Origin: Enterobacter sp. Bisph1
GTDB lineage: Bacteria; Pseudomonadota; Gammaproteobacteria; Enterobacterales; Enterobacteriaceae
DNA: 64,000 nt
Reading direction: 5' to 3'
Assembly: GCF_000814905.1 (NCBI RefSeq)
Contig: NZ_JXAG01000035.1
Location: 1 to 64,000, forward strand
The number at the start of each line of letters is the position of its first letter. Position 1 is the stretch's first letter. The notes beneath the pieces were generated by a model. It saw only the letters and a program-made list of their open reading frames with translations. It searched no databases and had not been told where the DNA came from. The position numbers were made by a program, and so were the translations under genes. Of this stretch, positions 1 to 9,256 are shown piece by piece.

Positions 1-345
1 GTTCGGGGAAGGACGAGAACCTTCGACTAAGGTTCGACTCGAGCGTAGCGAGAGAGCGTTGCCACAGGCAACGACCCGAAGGGTGAGGCGCTTTAGCGCC
101 GAATCATCCTTCCCCCACCACCATCTTCTTAGATTAATCCGTACTTCCTTTTCGAATCTCTCTTAATTGTATAAACCGCCGATCGGGGAAGGACGAGAAC
201 CTTCGACCAAGGTTCGACTCGAGCGTAGCGAGAGAGCGTTGCCGCAGGCAACGACCCGAAGGGTGAGGCGCTTTAGCGCCGAATCATCCTTCCCCCACCA
301 ACATCTTCTTAAATTAATCCGTACGTCCTTTTCAAATCTCTCTTA
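1..345 (+). repeat. rttR: Tandem 180-bp repeats of the tyrT (tRNA-Tyr) operon tail, rtt type
   Basis: Two near-identical units lie at 1-180 and 181-345 with only scattered differences. Each contains GAATCATCCTTCCCCCACCA (about 100-119 and 280-299), a near copy of the 3' end of E. coli tRNA-Tyr. In E. coli the tyrT-tyrV operon ends in ~178-bp repeats that carry such tRNA tails, yield rtT RNA and lie next to narI, which matches this position. The second unit has CCAACA where the first has CCACCA. No complete tRNA gene is inside the window; tyrT/tyrV should lie just upstream. Short basic reading frames resembling the proposed Tpr peptide run through the repeats, but I do not call them genes. Confidence 0.8.
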
Positions 346-480
346 CCTGCATTTAAATGTGCGTTGAATACCTAACAGATAACCTGTGGTGGGATAGTCC
401 TGCTAACTGCCGAAGGACACATTTCAGCGTTTAACAAACAAAAAAAGCGCGTCGGCAAACTGCCCTTCGCGCCCATAAAA

Positions 481-505
481 AACCCCGCAGCGCGGGGTTT
501 TTCGT
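481..505. terminator. Bidirectional intrinsic terminator between the tRNA operon tail and narI
   Basis: A GC-rich stem (CCCCGC / GCGGGG, short loop) is flanked by A and T runs. It can end the rightward tRNA-Tyr/rtt transcript and the leftward narGHJI transcript, whose last stop codon is at 508. The same core recurs between chaA and kdsA. Confidence 0.85.
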
Positions 506-507
506 TA

Positions 508-1185
508 TCAGCGACGTGCGCGAACTATCTGATATTTGCGCGTCAGATATTCAACCGGCGCGCTCCAGATATGCACCAGTCGCGAGAAGGGGAACAGCAC
601 AAACAGCGTCATGCCCAGCACCAGATGCACGCGGTAGATAAAAGCCACGCCATTAAGATGTTCAGATGCGCCAACGTGGAAGGTCACCACCGACTGCGCC
701 CAGGCCACCAGCTTCATCATTTCGCTACCATCCATATGTTGCGCAGAGAAAGGAATGGTCAGCAGGCCCAGCGTACACTGCACCATCAGCAGGGACATAA
801 TCAGAATGTCCGCCGCCGTTGAGGTGGCACGAATACGCGGGTTAAACAGACGACGTTTCAGCAGCAGCAGACCGCCGACAAGGCACAGTACGCCGCTGGC
901 ACCGCCGCCAATCATCGCCATCTTCTGCTTCACTTCAATCGGCAGGAAGGATTCATACATCCAGTGCGGCGTTAACATCCCGAGGAAGTGGCCGGCAAAG
1001 ATACCCAGAATACCAAGATGGAACAGGTTCGAGGCCAGCGTCATCCCTTTGCGATCCAGCATCTGGCTGGAACCTGCTCGCCAGCTGTACTGACCGTAGT
1101 CATAGCGCAGCCAGCTGCCAATCAAAAAAATGGCTCCGGCGAGGTACGGGTAGATATCAAAGAAGAACATATTAAGGAAGTGCAT
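508..1185 (-). CDS. narI: Respiratory nitrate reductase A, gamma subunit (cytochrome b)
   Basis: Membrane anchor of nitrate reductase A. It oxidises quinol on the periplasmic side and passes electrons through two b haems to NarH and NarG in the cytoplasm. The protein is 225 residues, the same as E. coli NarI, and is nearly co-linear with it. Five hydrophobic helices are visible. The expected haem ligands are present: His56 and His66 in the second helix region, and His187 and His205 near the end. It is last in narGHJI; its ATG overlaps the end of narJ by one base, so the two are probably translationally coupled. A strong terminator follows. Confidence 0.97.
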   Translation of the reverse strand: MHFLNMFFFDIYPYLAGAIFLIGSWLRYDYGQYSWRAGSSQMLDRKGMTLASNLFHLGILGIFAGHFLGMLTPHWMYESFLPIEVKQKMAMIGGGASGVLCLVGGLLLLKRRLFNPRIRATSTAADILIMSLLMVQCTLGLLTIPFSAQHMDGSEMMKLVAWAQSVVTFHVGASEHLNGVAFIYRVHLVLGMTLFVLFPFSRLVHIWSAPVEYLTRKYQIVRARR

Positions 1186-1895
1186 TAGCGCTCTCCTCCT
1201 GTTGTGATATTCAGATACTGCGGCGCGACGGCGCCCGCAAAGCGACGCTGGTGCGCGGTGATATCAGATTCACCGCAGCCCTGTTCGGCGAAGAATTTCA
1301 CCTGCTCTTCTTCCCACACGGCATCCAGCGCCTGCGGCGTATCATCGCGCGCTTCACCAGCGATTTTCTCAGCCACCTGCGTGTCATCCACCTGGGTATT
1401 CGCCAGGGATAACAGCGCGTCGAACAGCGCCGCATAACGACTTTCACGCTGGGCTAAACGCGCTTTTAACAGCGCCAGAATCGGCGCGATATCCTGTAAA
1501 CCGCCAATCGCCTCGGCGTGTGGCAGCTGCGCCAGATACTCCAGATAAAGCGGCAGATGATCCGGCAGCTCACGGCTGTCAAGCGCTAAACCGTGGCGTT
1601 CGTACTGCGCCAGCAGATCGACCATCGCCTGGCCGCGGTCGCGGGATTCGCCATGCACATGTTCAAACAGCAGCAGCGACGTCGCGCGACCACGGTCAAA
1701 CAGCTCGCTGTAGTTCGCTTGCGCATCGAGCAGATCCTGAGATGTCAACTGACGCAGAAACTCACCAATCTGCCGGGCGTCTGACTGCGCCAGATTTTCA
1801 CCGGCCGCCAGCGCATCGAAAACCTCCTGCTGATGCTGCCATAAGGCAGCATCCGGGTATTCGAGTAAGCGGGAAATAACCACCAGTTCAATCAT
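1185..1895 (-). CDS. narJ: Nitrate reductase A assembly chaperone
   Basis: NarJ is a TorD-family system-specific chaperone. It binds the NarG apoprotein in the cytoplasm, supports insertion of the iron-sulfur cluster and molybdenum cofactor, and holds NarGH until it is anchored to NarI. The 236-residue, Glu- and Leu-rich, all-helical sequence matches E. coli NarJ in length and N-terminus ([15 protein letters not shown]). It is not part of the final enzyme. The gene overlaps narH upstream (ATGA type) and narI downstream by one base, the usual compact layout of this operon. Confidence 0.96.
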   Translation of the reverse strand: MIELVVISRLLEYPDAALWQHQQEVFDALAAGENLAQSDARQIGEFLRQLTSQDLLDAQANYSELFDRGRATSLLLFEHVHGESRDRGQAMVDLLAQYERHGLALDSRELPDHLPLYLEYLAQLPHAEAIGGLQDIAPILALLKARLAQRESRYAALFDALLSLANTQVDDTQVAEKIAGEARDDTPQALDAVWEEEQVKFFAEQGCGESDITAHQRRFAGAVAPQYLNITTGGER

Positions 1896-3427
1896 GGGTG
1901 CGGCTCCGTTTTCACTGTTACATCTACCGCATCGATGCGGCGGCTGTTGAACAGGTTGAAATTGCTGTCCGAGCCGTGGCAGCCATCACCGAAGCTAAAG
2001 CCACAACCGCTTTTCTCCGGGAAGGCTTCACGCGCCAGCTCACGGTGGCTCGACGGCACCACGAAACGGTCTTCGTAGTTGGCAATCGCCAGATAGCGGT
2101 ACATCTCCTGCGCCTGGGCTTTCGTCAGACCGACTTCTTCCAGCGCGCGGGTATCTTCCACGCCGTCAACGGTTTCCGCACGTTTGAAGTGGCGCATCGC
2201 CAGCATACGTTTAAGGGCCAGCAGCACCGGAGCGGTATCACCGGCGGTCAGCAGGTTGGCAAGAAATTGCACCGGAATGCGCAGGCTATCGACATCCGGC
2301 AGGATACCGTTGCTGCCCAGCTCACCCGCGTCAGCAGCAGACTGGATCGGTGACAGAGGCGGCACATACCAGACCATCGGCAGCGTGCGGTATTCCGGGT
2401 GCAGCGGCAGCGCCAGCTTCCAGTCCATCGCCATTTTGTAAACCGGGGATTTTTGCGCCGCATCGATAACGCTCTGCGGCACGCCATCAGCCAGCGCCTG
2501 AGCGATCACCGCCGGGTCATTCGGATCGAGGAACACATCCAGCTGACGCTGGTAGAGATCTTTCTCGTTTTCGGTGCTGGCAGCATTCTCAATTGCATCT
2601 GCGTCATACAGCAGCACGCCGAGGTAGCGAATACGACCCACGCAGGTTTCCGCACAGACTGTCGGCATGCCCGCTTCGATACGTGGGTAACAGAAGATGC
2701 ACTTCTCGGATTTACCGCTTTTCCAGTTGAAGTAGATTTTTTTGTACGGGCAGCCGGTAACGCACATGCGCCAGCCGCGGCATTTATCCTGATCGATCAG
2801 CACAATGCCATCTTCTTCACGCTTGTAGATTGCACCGCTCGGGCAGGTCGCAACACAGGCCGGATTCAGGCAGTGTTCGCACAGGCGCGGCAAATACATC
2901 ATAAAGGTGTTTTCGAACTGGCCGTACATCGCCTTCTGCATGTTCTCGAAGTTTTTATCTTTGCTCAGCTTGTCGAACTCACCGCCTAAATCGTCTTCCC
3001 AGTTCGGGCCGGCGGTGATTTTGTCCATCCGCTGACCGGTGATCAGCGAGCGCGGGCGGGCAATCGGCTGATGTTTGCTTTCCGGCGCGTTATGCAGGTT
3101 CTGGTAATCGAAATCAAAAGGTTCGTAGTAATCGTCGATTTCCGGCATATGCGGGTTGGCGAAGATTTTACCCAGCAGCAGCGCGCGGTTACCCATGCGT
3201 GGCTGCAGTTTGCCGTTGATTTTGCGGATCCAGCCGCCCTTCCATTTTTCCTGGTCTTCCCAGTTGGTTGGGAAGCCGGTGCCCGGTTTGGTTTCGACGT
3301 TGTTAAACCAGGCATATTCCATACCTTCACGACTGGTCCAGACGTTTTTACAGGTCACGGAACAGGTATGACAGCCGATGCACTTATCGAGATTCAGCAC
3401 CATGCCGACTTGTGAACGAATTTTCAT
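1892..3427 (-). CDS. narH: Respiratory nitrate reductase A, beta subunit (iron-sulfur)
   Basis: Electron-transfer subunit between NarI and NarG. The 511 residues match E. coli NarH closely. Ferredoxin-type cysteine clusters are visible: CIGCHTCSVTC near residue 16, CEHCLNPACVATCPSG near 185, and CRGWRMCVTGCPYK near 215, where Trp replaces one Cys as expected for the 3Fe-4S cluster. A further CIFCYPRIEAG group lies near 245. It starts within the last codons of narG (3424-3427 overlap) and ends overlapping narJ. Cytoplasmic, membrane-attached through NarI. Confidence 0.97.
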   Translation of the reverse strand: MKIRSQVGMVLNLDKCIGCHTCSVTCKNVWTSREGMEYAWFNNVETKPGTGFPTNWEDQEKWKGGWIRKINGKLQPRMGNRALLLGKIFANPHMPEIDDYYEPFDFDYQNLHNAPESKHQPIARPRSLITGQRMDKITAGPNWEDDLGGEFDKLSKDKNFENMQKAMYGQFENTFMMYLPRLCEHCLNPACVATCPSGAIYKREEDGIVLIDQDKCRGWRMCVTGCPYKKIYFNWKSGKSEKCIFCYPRIEAGMPTVCAETCVGRIRYLGVLLYDADAIENAASTENEKDLYQRQLDVFLDPNDPAVIAQALADGVPQSVIDAAQKSPVYKMAMDWKLALPLHPEYRTLPMVWYVPPLSPIQSAADAGELGSNGILPDVDSLRIPVQFLANLLTAGDTAPVLLALKRMLAMRHFKRAETVDGVEDTRALEEVGLTKAQAQEMYRYLAIANYEDRFVVPSSHRELAREAFPEKSGCGFSFGDGCHGSDSNFNLFNSRRIDAVDVTVKTEPHP

Positions 3428-6400
3428 TTTGCGCTCTCCTGTACCTGGTCATTGCCTTCGCCATCCAACCAGTTAATGTTCTTCATCTTACGTACCACTA
3501 CGAACTCATCGCGGTTGGAACCCACCGTGCCGTAGTAGTTAAAGCCATAAGCCAGCTGGGCATAGCCGCCGATCATATGGGTCGGTTTTGGGGTAATACG
3601 GGTGACGGAGTTATGGATCCCGCCGCGCTGCCCGGTAATTTCTGAGCCCGGCAGGTTCACAATACGTTCCTGCGCGTGGTACATCATGGTCATCCCGGCC
3701 GGCACACGCTGGCTGACAATCGCACGGGCGGTCAGCGCACCGTTGGCGTTAAAGACTTCAATCCAGTCGTTATCTTCAATGCCGATCTCTTTGGCGTCTT
3801 TATCGCTCATCCACACCACCGGACCACCGCGTCCCAGCGTCAACATCAGCAGGTTATCGCTGTAGGTCGAGTGAATGCCCCATTTCTGGTGCGGCGTCAG
3901 GAAGTTGAGCGCTTTTTCCGGATTGCCGTTAGATTTCACGCCCATGACTTCTTTAACCGAATGGGTATCGATCGGCGGACGGTAAACCAGCAGGCTTTCA
4001 CCAAAGTCACGCATCCACTGATGATCCTGATACAGCTGCTGGCGGCCGGAGAGCGTACGCCATGGAATCAGCTCGTGAACGTTGGTGTAACCGGCGTTGT
4101 AAGAAACATGTTCATCTTCCAGACCTGACCAGGTTGGGCTGGAGATAATCTTGCGCGGCTGGGCCTGAATATCGCGGAAGCGAATCTTCTCTTCCTGCTT
4201 ATTGGTCGCCAGATGGGTATGGTCGCGGCCGGTAAATTCGCTGAGGGCAGCCCAGGCTTTTACCGCTACGCTACCGTTGGTTTCCGGTGCCAGCGTCAGG
4301 ATCATCTCTGCAGCATCAATGGCGGTATTGAGCATCGGCTGGCCTTTCGCCGGACCGTCCGCTTTGGTGTAGTTCAGCTTACGCAGCAGATCCATTTCGC
4401 TCTGGGTATTCCACGCGATGCCTTTGCCACCGTTGCCGATTTTCTCCATCAGCGGACCGATAGAGGTAAAGCGCTCATAGGTGGCCGGGTAGTCGCGTTC
4501 CACCGGAATAATGTGCGGCGCGGTTTTACCAGGGATCAGCTCACACTCGCCTTTTTTCCAGTCTTTCACCCCCAGCGGCTGCGCCAGTTCGGCAGCAGAG
4601 TCGTGCTGGATTGGCAGCGTCACGACATCGGTCTCTTTACCCAAGTGTCCGACGCAGATTTCCGAGAAGGATTTGGCGATGCCTTTATAAATTTCCCAGT
4701 CGCTTTTCGATTCCCATGCCGGATCGACAGCAGCAGAAAGCGGATGAATAAACGGATGCATATCCGAAGTATTCATATCGTCTTTTTCATACCAGGTCGC
4801 GGTTGGCAGTACGATATCCGAATAGAGGCAGGTACTGGAGAGACGGAAGTCGAGAGTGACCACCAGATCCAGTTTGCCGTCGAGACCGTTATCGTGCCAC
4901 TCCACCTCTTCCGGTTTCACGCCGCCCTGTTTACCGAGATCTTTCCCCTGAATACCGTGTTCGGTGCCCAGCAGGTACTTGAGCATAAACTCGTGACCTT
5001 TACCGGAAGAACCCAGCAGGTTGGAACGCCAGATAAACAGGTTACGCGGATGGTTTTTGCCGTTTTCCGGCTGTTCCGCCGCGAAACGGAGCGATCCCTC
5101 TTTCAGGGATTTCACCGTGTAATCCACCGCGCTCATGCCTGCTTTTTCCGCTTCGGCGGCAATACGCAGCGGGTTGGTGCCCAACTGCGGTGCAGACGGC
5201 AGCCAGCCCATACGCTCAGCACGGACGTTAAAGTCGATCAGATGCCCGGTATAGCGGGATTTGTCCGCTAACGGTGAAAGAAACTCCTGCGCCGTCACCG
5301 TCTCATAACGCCACTGGCTGGAGTGATTATAGAAGTACGAGGTACTGTTCATATGACGCGCCGGACGCTGCCAGTCGAGGGCGAACGCCAGCGGCTGCCA
5401 GCCGGTTTGCGGACGCAGTTTTTCCTGGCCGACATAGTGCGCCCAGCCGCCGCCGCTTTGACCCACGCAACCGCAGAAGATCAGCATATTGATAATGCCG
5501 CGGTAGTTCATATCGAGGTGATACCAGTGGTTCATCCCCGCGCCGATGATGACCATCGAACGGCCATGGGTTTTGTCGGCGTTATCGGCGAATTCGCGGG
5601 CGATACGGATAATTTGTGACTGGGCAACGCCGGTCACTTTCTCCGCCCAGGCTGGCGTATAAGCTTTAATTTCGTCATAACGGGTCGCGCAGTTCTCATC
5701 ACCGAGACCGCGATCGAGGCCGTAGTTCGCCATGGTCAGATCGTAGACGGTTGCCACCAGCACGCTGGAGCCGTCGGCGAGCTGCACACGTTTCACCGGC
5801 AGTTTGTGCATCAGTACATTGTCGAGTTTTACCCCGGCGAAATGCTCGGTGTTATCACCGCCAAAATAGGGGAAGCCAACCTGCGCGATATCGTCATGTT
5901 TGCCGAGAAGGCTCAGGTTCAGCTCAACATCCGCGCCATTGCTGCCGTCGCGTTGCTCAAGGTTCCATTTACCTTTTTCGCCCCAGCGGAAGCCGATAGA
6001 GCCGTTCGGTACGGTCAGGTTGCCTTCACTGTCGTGAGCGACGGTTTTCCATTCCGGGTTGTTTTCCTGACCCAGCGCATCGACCAGATCGGCGGCACGC
6101 AGCATACGACCGGCGGCGTAGTAACCGTCACGCTCTTCGAGCATCACCAGCATCGGCATGTCGGTATAACGACGTACGTAATCGGTAAAGTACTGGCTCG
6201 GTTTATCGAGGTGGAATTCGCGCAGCATCACGTGGCCCATGGCCATCGCCATTGCCGCATCGGTGCCCTGCTTCGGTGCCAGCCACAGATCGCACAGCTT
6301 GGCGATTTCTGCGTAATCTGGCGTTACCGCCACGGTTTTGGTCCCTTTGTAGCGCACTTCGGTAAAGAAGTGGGCATCCGGGGTACGGGTCTGCGGAACG

Positions 6401-7167
6401 TTAGAGCCCCAGGCGATGATATAGCTGGAGTTGTACCAGTCGGCGGATTCCGGCACGTCGGTCTGCTCGCCCCAGGTTTGCGGCGAAGCAGGTGGTAAAT
6501 CGCAATACCAGTCGTAGAAACTCAGGCAGGTTCCGCCGAGCAGCGAGAGGTAACGCGCACCGGAAGCGTAAGAGACCATCGACATTGCCGGGATCGGCGA
6601 GAAACCCGCCACGCGGTCCGGGCCGTAGGTTTTGACGGTATAGACGTTCGATGCCGCAATCAGTTCGTTCACTTCCTGCCATGAGGAGCGGACAAAACCA
6701 CCGCGACCGCGCGCCTGTTTGAAGCTTTTCGCTTTATCGGCATCTTCAATAATCGACGCCCAGGCGTTAACCGGATCGCTATGCTGCGCTTTCGCTTCGC
6801 GCCAGAGTTTGATCAGGCGCTTACGCATCAACGGGTATTTCAGACGGTTGGCGCTATAGAGATACCAGGAGTAGCTGGCACCGCGCGGGCAGCCACGCGG
6901 TTCGTGGTTCGGCATATCCGGACGGGTACGCGGATAGTCAGTCTGCTGGGTTTCCCAGGTAACCAGGCCATTTTTTACGAAAATCTGCCAGCTGCATGAG
7001 CCGGTACAGTTTACGCCGTGGGTGGAGCGCACGACTTTATCGTGCTGCCAGCGGCTGCGGTATCCATCCTCCCAGTCCCGGTTGGTGTTTAAGAGCTGGC
7101 CGTGCCCTTCGGCAAAGGTTTCGCCTTTCTGTTTGAAGTAGCGAAACCGGTCCAGGAATTTACTCAT
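3424..7167 (-). CDS. narG: Respiratory nitrate reductase A, alpha (catalytic) subunit
   Basis: Reduces nitrate to nitrite at a bis-MGD molybdenum centre on the cytoplasmic face. I chose the ATG at 7167 rather than an upstream in-frame start at 7215. It gives 1247 residues, exactly the E. coli NarG length, begins MSKFLDRFRYF, and follows a good AGGAGA ribosome site. The N-terminal His50-x3-Cys54-x3-Cys58 signature of the unusual His-ligated 4Fe-4S cluster is visible. No Tat signal is present, as expected for NarG. First gene of narGHJI; the promoter lies in 7168-7430 with an FNR site and NarL heptamers. Confidence 0.97.
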   Translation of the reverse strand: MSKFLDRFRYFKQKGETFAEGHGQLLNTNRDWEDGYRSRWQHDKVVRSTHGVNCTGSCSWQIFVKNGLVTWETQQTDYPRTRPDMPNHEPRGCPRGASYSWYLYSANRLKYPLMRKRLIKLWREAKAQHSDPVNAWASIIEDADKAKSFKQARGRGGFVRSSWQEVNELIAASNVYTVKTYGPDRVAGFSPIPAMSMVSYASGARYLSLLGGTCLSFYDWYCDLPPASPQTWGEQTDVPESADWYNSSYIIAWGSNVPQTRTPDAHFFTEVRYKGTKTVAVTPDYAEIAKLCDLWLAPKQGTDAAMAMAMGHVMLREFHLDKPSQYFTDYVRRYTDMPMLVMLEERDGYYAAGRMLRAADLVDALGQENNPEWKTVAHDSEGNLTVPNGSIGFRWGEKGKWNLEQRDGSNGADVELNLSLLGKHDDIAQVGFPYFGGDNTEHFAGVKLDNVLMHKLPVKRVQLADGSSVLVATVYDLTMANYGLDRGLGDENCATRYDEIKAYTPAWAEKVTGVAQSQIIRIAREFADNADKTHGRSMVIIGAGMNHWYHLDMNYRGIINMLIFCGCVGQSGGGWAHYVGQEKLRPQTGWQPLAFALDWQRPARHMNSTSYFYNHSSQWRYETVTAQEFLSPLADKSRYTGHLIDFNVRAERMGWLPSAPQLGTNPLRIAAEAEKAGMSAVDYTVKSLKEGSLRFAAEQPENGKNHPRNLFIWRSNLLGSSGKGHEFMLKYLLGTEHGIQGKDLGKQGGVKPEEVEWHDNGLDGKLDLVVTLDFRLSSTCLYSDIVLPTATWYEKDDMNTSDMHPFIHPLSAAVDPAWESKSDWEIYKGIAKSFSEICVGHLGKETDVVTLPIQHDSAAELAQPLGVKDWKKGECELIPGKTAPHIIPVERDYPATYERFTSIGPLMEKIGNGGKGIAWNTQSEMDLLRKLNYTKADGPAKGQPMLNTAIDAAEMILTLAPETNGSVAVKAWAALSEFTGRDHTHLATNKQEEKIRFRDIQAQPRKIISSPTWSGLEDEHVSYNAGYTNVHELIPWRTLSGRQQLYQDHQWMRDFGESLLVYRPPIDTHSVKEVMGVKSNGNPEKALNFLTPHQKWGIHSTYSDNLLMLTLGRGGPVVWMSDKDAKEIGIEDNDWIEVFNANGALTARAIVSQRVPAGMTMMYHAQERIVNLPGSEITGQRGGIHNSVTRITPKPTHMIGGYAQLAYGFNYYGTVGSNRDEFVVVRKMKNINWLDGEGNDQVQESAK

Positions 7168-7259
7168 CGGGGTTCTCCTGTTGGAGCCTGTCTGGCTCTC
7201 TTGGTAAATCGACATTGCTGCATTTGTCGCGACGTTAAACCCCGTCAGGCGTTCGAGAA

Positions 7260-7273
7260 TTGATGATGATCAA
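7260..7273 (-). promoter_or_regulatory. FNR site of the narG promoter
   Basis: A perfect FNR palindrome, TTGAT-N4-ATCAA, is centred at 7266.5. At the class II spacing (-41.5) transcription would start near 7225 on the minus strand, with TTTAAC (7239-7234) as a plausible -10. This is the arrangement known for E. coli narG: anaerobic activation by FNR plus nitrate activation from upstream NarL sites. Confidence 0.85.
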
Positions 7274-7324
7274 GCCGCAAAAGCATCCTTTTACTGCCTC
7301 ACGAATGGAGTACCCACAAAGAGT

Positions 7325-7422
7325 TACTGATTTTTACTTTATAACCAATTGAAATATAATGTTTTTATTCATAAAAACGTAAAAAAACACCAAAAATTAA
7401 CCGGACAGAGGTATTAAGGGGT
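7325..7422. promoter_or_regulatory. NarL/NarP heptamers upstream of narG
   Basis: Three heptamers fit the NarL consensus TACYNMT on one strand or the other: TACTGAT at 7325-7331, AGAGGTA at 7406-7412 and AGGGGTA at 7416-7422. The last two lie about 180-197 bp upstream of the inferred start, close to the distal high-affinity NarL region of E. coli narG. The rest of 7168-7559 is AT-rich and non-coding. DNA bending by IHF between the NarL and FNR sites is known in E. coli; I did not define an IHF site here. Confidence 0.6.
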
Positions 7423-7512
7423 AGATGTCTCTGCTAAGTGATGGCTGTCACAGTGGTTTGGGCAGCAGGCAGGGTCGGCCGCTTCAAAGTATGTTGTAAC
7501 TAATAAAGGGAT

Positions 7513-7537
7513 AAAAAAAGCGCGGTATGCACCGCGC
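7513..7537 (-). terminator. Terminator of narK
   Basis: On the minus strand an 18-nt hairpin with arms GCGCGGT / ACCGCGC is followed by seven T, 23 bases after the narK stop codon. It separates narK from narGHJI. Confidence 0.9.
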
Positions 7538-7559
7538 AAGGATAATCAACAATTTACTC

Positions 7560-8951
7560 TTATTGTTTTTTACGCCCGTATATCGCCCATGTGATAGCCA
7601 CGCAGGCAATATAGAACACCAGAAACACTTTCATCGCGCCGGCCGGAGAGCCGGTTAACGCTAGTGACGTGCCGAATGCTTTAGGAATAAAGAAACCACC
7701 AATGGCACCAATGGCTGAGATGAAGCCGAGCGCCGCCGCGGTTTCCGTAGCCGCTTCGCGCATTGCATCGCTCTCGGTACCACCGTTTTTCTTCGCTCGT
7801 TCCATGGCCATTTTGCGGAAAATCACCGAAATCATCTGGAAGGTGGATCCACTCCCCAGCCCGGCCGTCAGGAACAGCATCAGGAAAACGCCGAAGAATG
7901 CGATGAAATTACCGCCTTCGCCATCTGTCGGTAAGGTGAGGAACAGTAAAGCACTGAACAAAGCCATCACCATAAAGTTGACCAGCGTGACGCGCGTTCC
8001 GCCCAGACGGTCAGAGATGGCGCCGCCTGCCGAGCGCGCCAGCGCGCCTACCAGCGGACCAAAGAAGGCGAAATGCAGGATTTGCACGTTAGGGAACTGG
8101 GTTTTCGACAACATGGCAAACCCGGCGGAGAAGCCGATAAACGAACCGAAGGTCGCCAGGTATAGGAAGCTCATGATCCACAGGTGGGAACGCTTCAACA
8201 CCGGCAGCTGCGCGCTAAGGGACGCTTTCGATGTCGCCAGTTCGTTCATGCCAAACCAGGCTGCCAGGGTAAATACCGCCAGTAACGGCACCCACACCCA
8301 GGCGGCATTTTCCAGATACAGCATTGAGCCGTCAGGCTGTGCAACGCCGGTACCGCCAAAGGCAGCAAAAATGGAAAAGGAGATCGCCAGCGGCGCTAAC
8401 AACTGCATCACGCTGACGCCGAGATTACCGAACCCGCCGTTGATCCCGAGCGCGCCGCCCTGCTTCTGTTTGGGAAAAAAGAAGCTGATATTGGCCATAC
8501 TGGAGGCGAAGTTAGCGCCGGCAAAACCGCACAGCAGCGAAATAATGATAAAGGTACTAAACGGCGTACTGAGATCCTGGACGGCAAAGCCGAGCCAGAC
8601 GCAGGGAATAATCAGGATCCCGGTGCTGAAGGCAGTCCAGCGACGACCGCCGAATACCGGCACCATAAAGGAGTAAGGTACGCGTAACAGCGCGCCGGAA
8701 ACGGAAGGCAATGCGGTCAGCATAAACAGTTGGTCGGTGGTAAACTGGAAGCCCACTTTCGGAAGGTTGACGGCCACTGCGCTAAAAAGCATCCATACGC
8801 AGAACGCCAGAAGAAGACAGGGCACGGAAATCCATAAATTGCGGCTCGCAATTTTATGACCCTGTTGTTGCCAGAAAGCAGGATCTTCAGGACGCCAGTC
8901 GGTAATAACCCGCTCTGACGAACTTTTATCCGTAATGGTTGAGTGCTGCAT
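7560..8951 (-). CDS. narK: Nitrate/nitrite transporter
   Basis: Inner-membrane major facilitator that brings nitrate in and exports nitrite during anaerobic respiration. I chose the ATG at 8951 (MQHSTITDK), which follows AGAGGTG and gives 463 residues, equal to E. coli NarK; an upstream in-frame start at 9023 would overlap the FNR site. Twelve hydrophobic helices and the two nitrate-signature regions (GFAGANFASSMANISFFFP and GALGFISAIGAIGGFF) are present. Transcribed from its own FNR/NarL promoter, divergent from narXL and upstream of narGHJI. Confidence 0.96.
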   Translation of the reverse strand: MQHSTITDKSSSERVITDWRPEDPAFWQQQGHKIASRNLWISVPCLLLAFCVWMLFSAVAVNLPKVGFQFTTDQLFMLTALPSVSGALLRVPYSFMVPVFGGRRWTAFSTGILIIPCVWLGFAVQDLSTPFSTFIIISLLCGFAGANFASSMANISFFFPKQKQGGALGINGGFGNLGVSVMQLLAPLAISFSIFAAFGGTGVAQPDGSMLYLENAAWVWVPLLAVFTLAAWFGMNELATSKASLSAQLPVLKRSHLWIMSFLYLATFGSFIGFSAGFAMLSKTQFPNVQILHFAFFGPLVGALARSAGGAISDRLGGTRVTLVNFMVMALFSALLFLTLPTDGEGGNFIAFFGVFLMLFLTAGLGSGSTFQMISVIFRKMAMERAKKNGGTESDAMREAATETAAALGFISAIGAIGGFFIPKAFGTSLALTGSPAGAMKVFLVFYIACVAITWAIYGRKKQ

Positions 8952-9009
8952 ATACACCTCTGTAGTTCGGTTTGATGCAGCCACATTAGTTTCTACAGCG
9001 CCAGTTAAG

Positions 9010-9023
9010 TTGATATAAATCAA
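9010..9023 (-). promoter_or_regulatory. FNR site of the narK promoter
   Basis: A perfect TTGAT-N4-ATCAA palindrome is centred at 9016.5, giving an expected minus-strand start near 8975, some 25 bases upstream of the narK ATG. It matches the -41.5 FNR site of E. coli narK. Confidence 0.85.
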
Positions 9024-9165
9024 AGGAAAAGCGGCTCAGTTGCCGGGCAAAAAATAACCATGCTCATTTGTGAGTAGCGATTACCGGCAAAAAAGGTGTG
9101 GTTTTTCACGACCCTGACCTGCTGTACTCAGAATGTGCCCATTGATGTCGACTCACTGGCAATAA

Positions 9166-9199
9166 AGAGGTAGTCCTTTAGGGGTATGGGTATACCCCT
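9166..9199. promoter_or_regulatory. NarL heptamer cluster between narK and narX
   Basis: Four NarL-type heptamers lie within 34 bp: AGAGGTA 9166-9172, AGGGGTA 9180-9186, ATGGGTA 9186-9192 and TACCCCT 9193-9199. The cluster sits just 58-91 bp upstream of the narX start and about 190-220 bp upstream of the inferred narK start. It could therefore serve both nitrate activation of narK and autoregulation of narXL. The rest of the 305-bp spacer holds the narK promoter and no gene. Confidence 0.7.
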
Positions 9200-9256
9200 G
9201 AGGATGTCTGACAATAGCGCCATCCGCCCCCTGGCGGCCGAGGAGCCTGAAACCGT

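Noticed and set aside
167-367. Basic 66-residue open frame in the tyrT repeats (Tpr-like)
   Set aside because: It runs through the repeat DNA, has no ribosome site and repeats the tRNA tail; it may be related to the proposed Tpr peptide but I cannot support it as a gene.
4213-5271. 352-residue plus-strand open frame inside narG
   Set aside because: Antisense shadow of a high-GC gene; the narG frame is certain.
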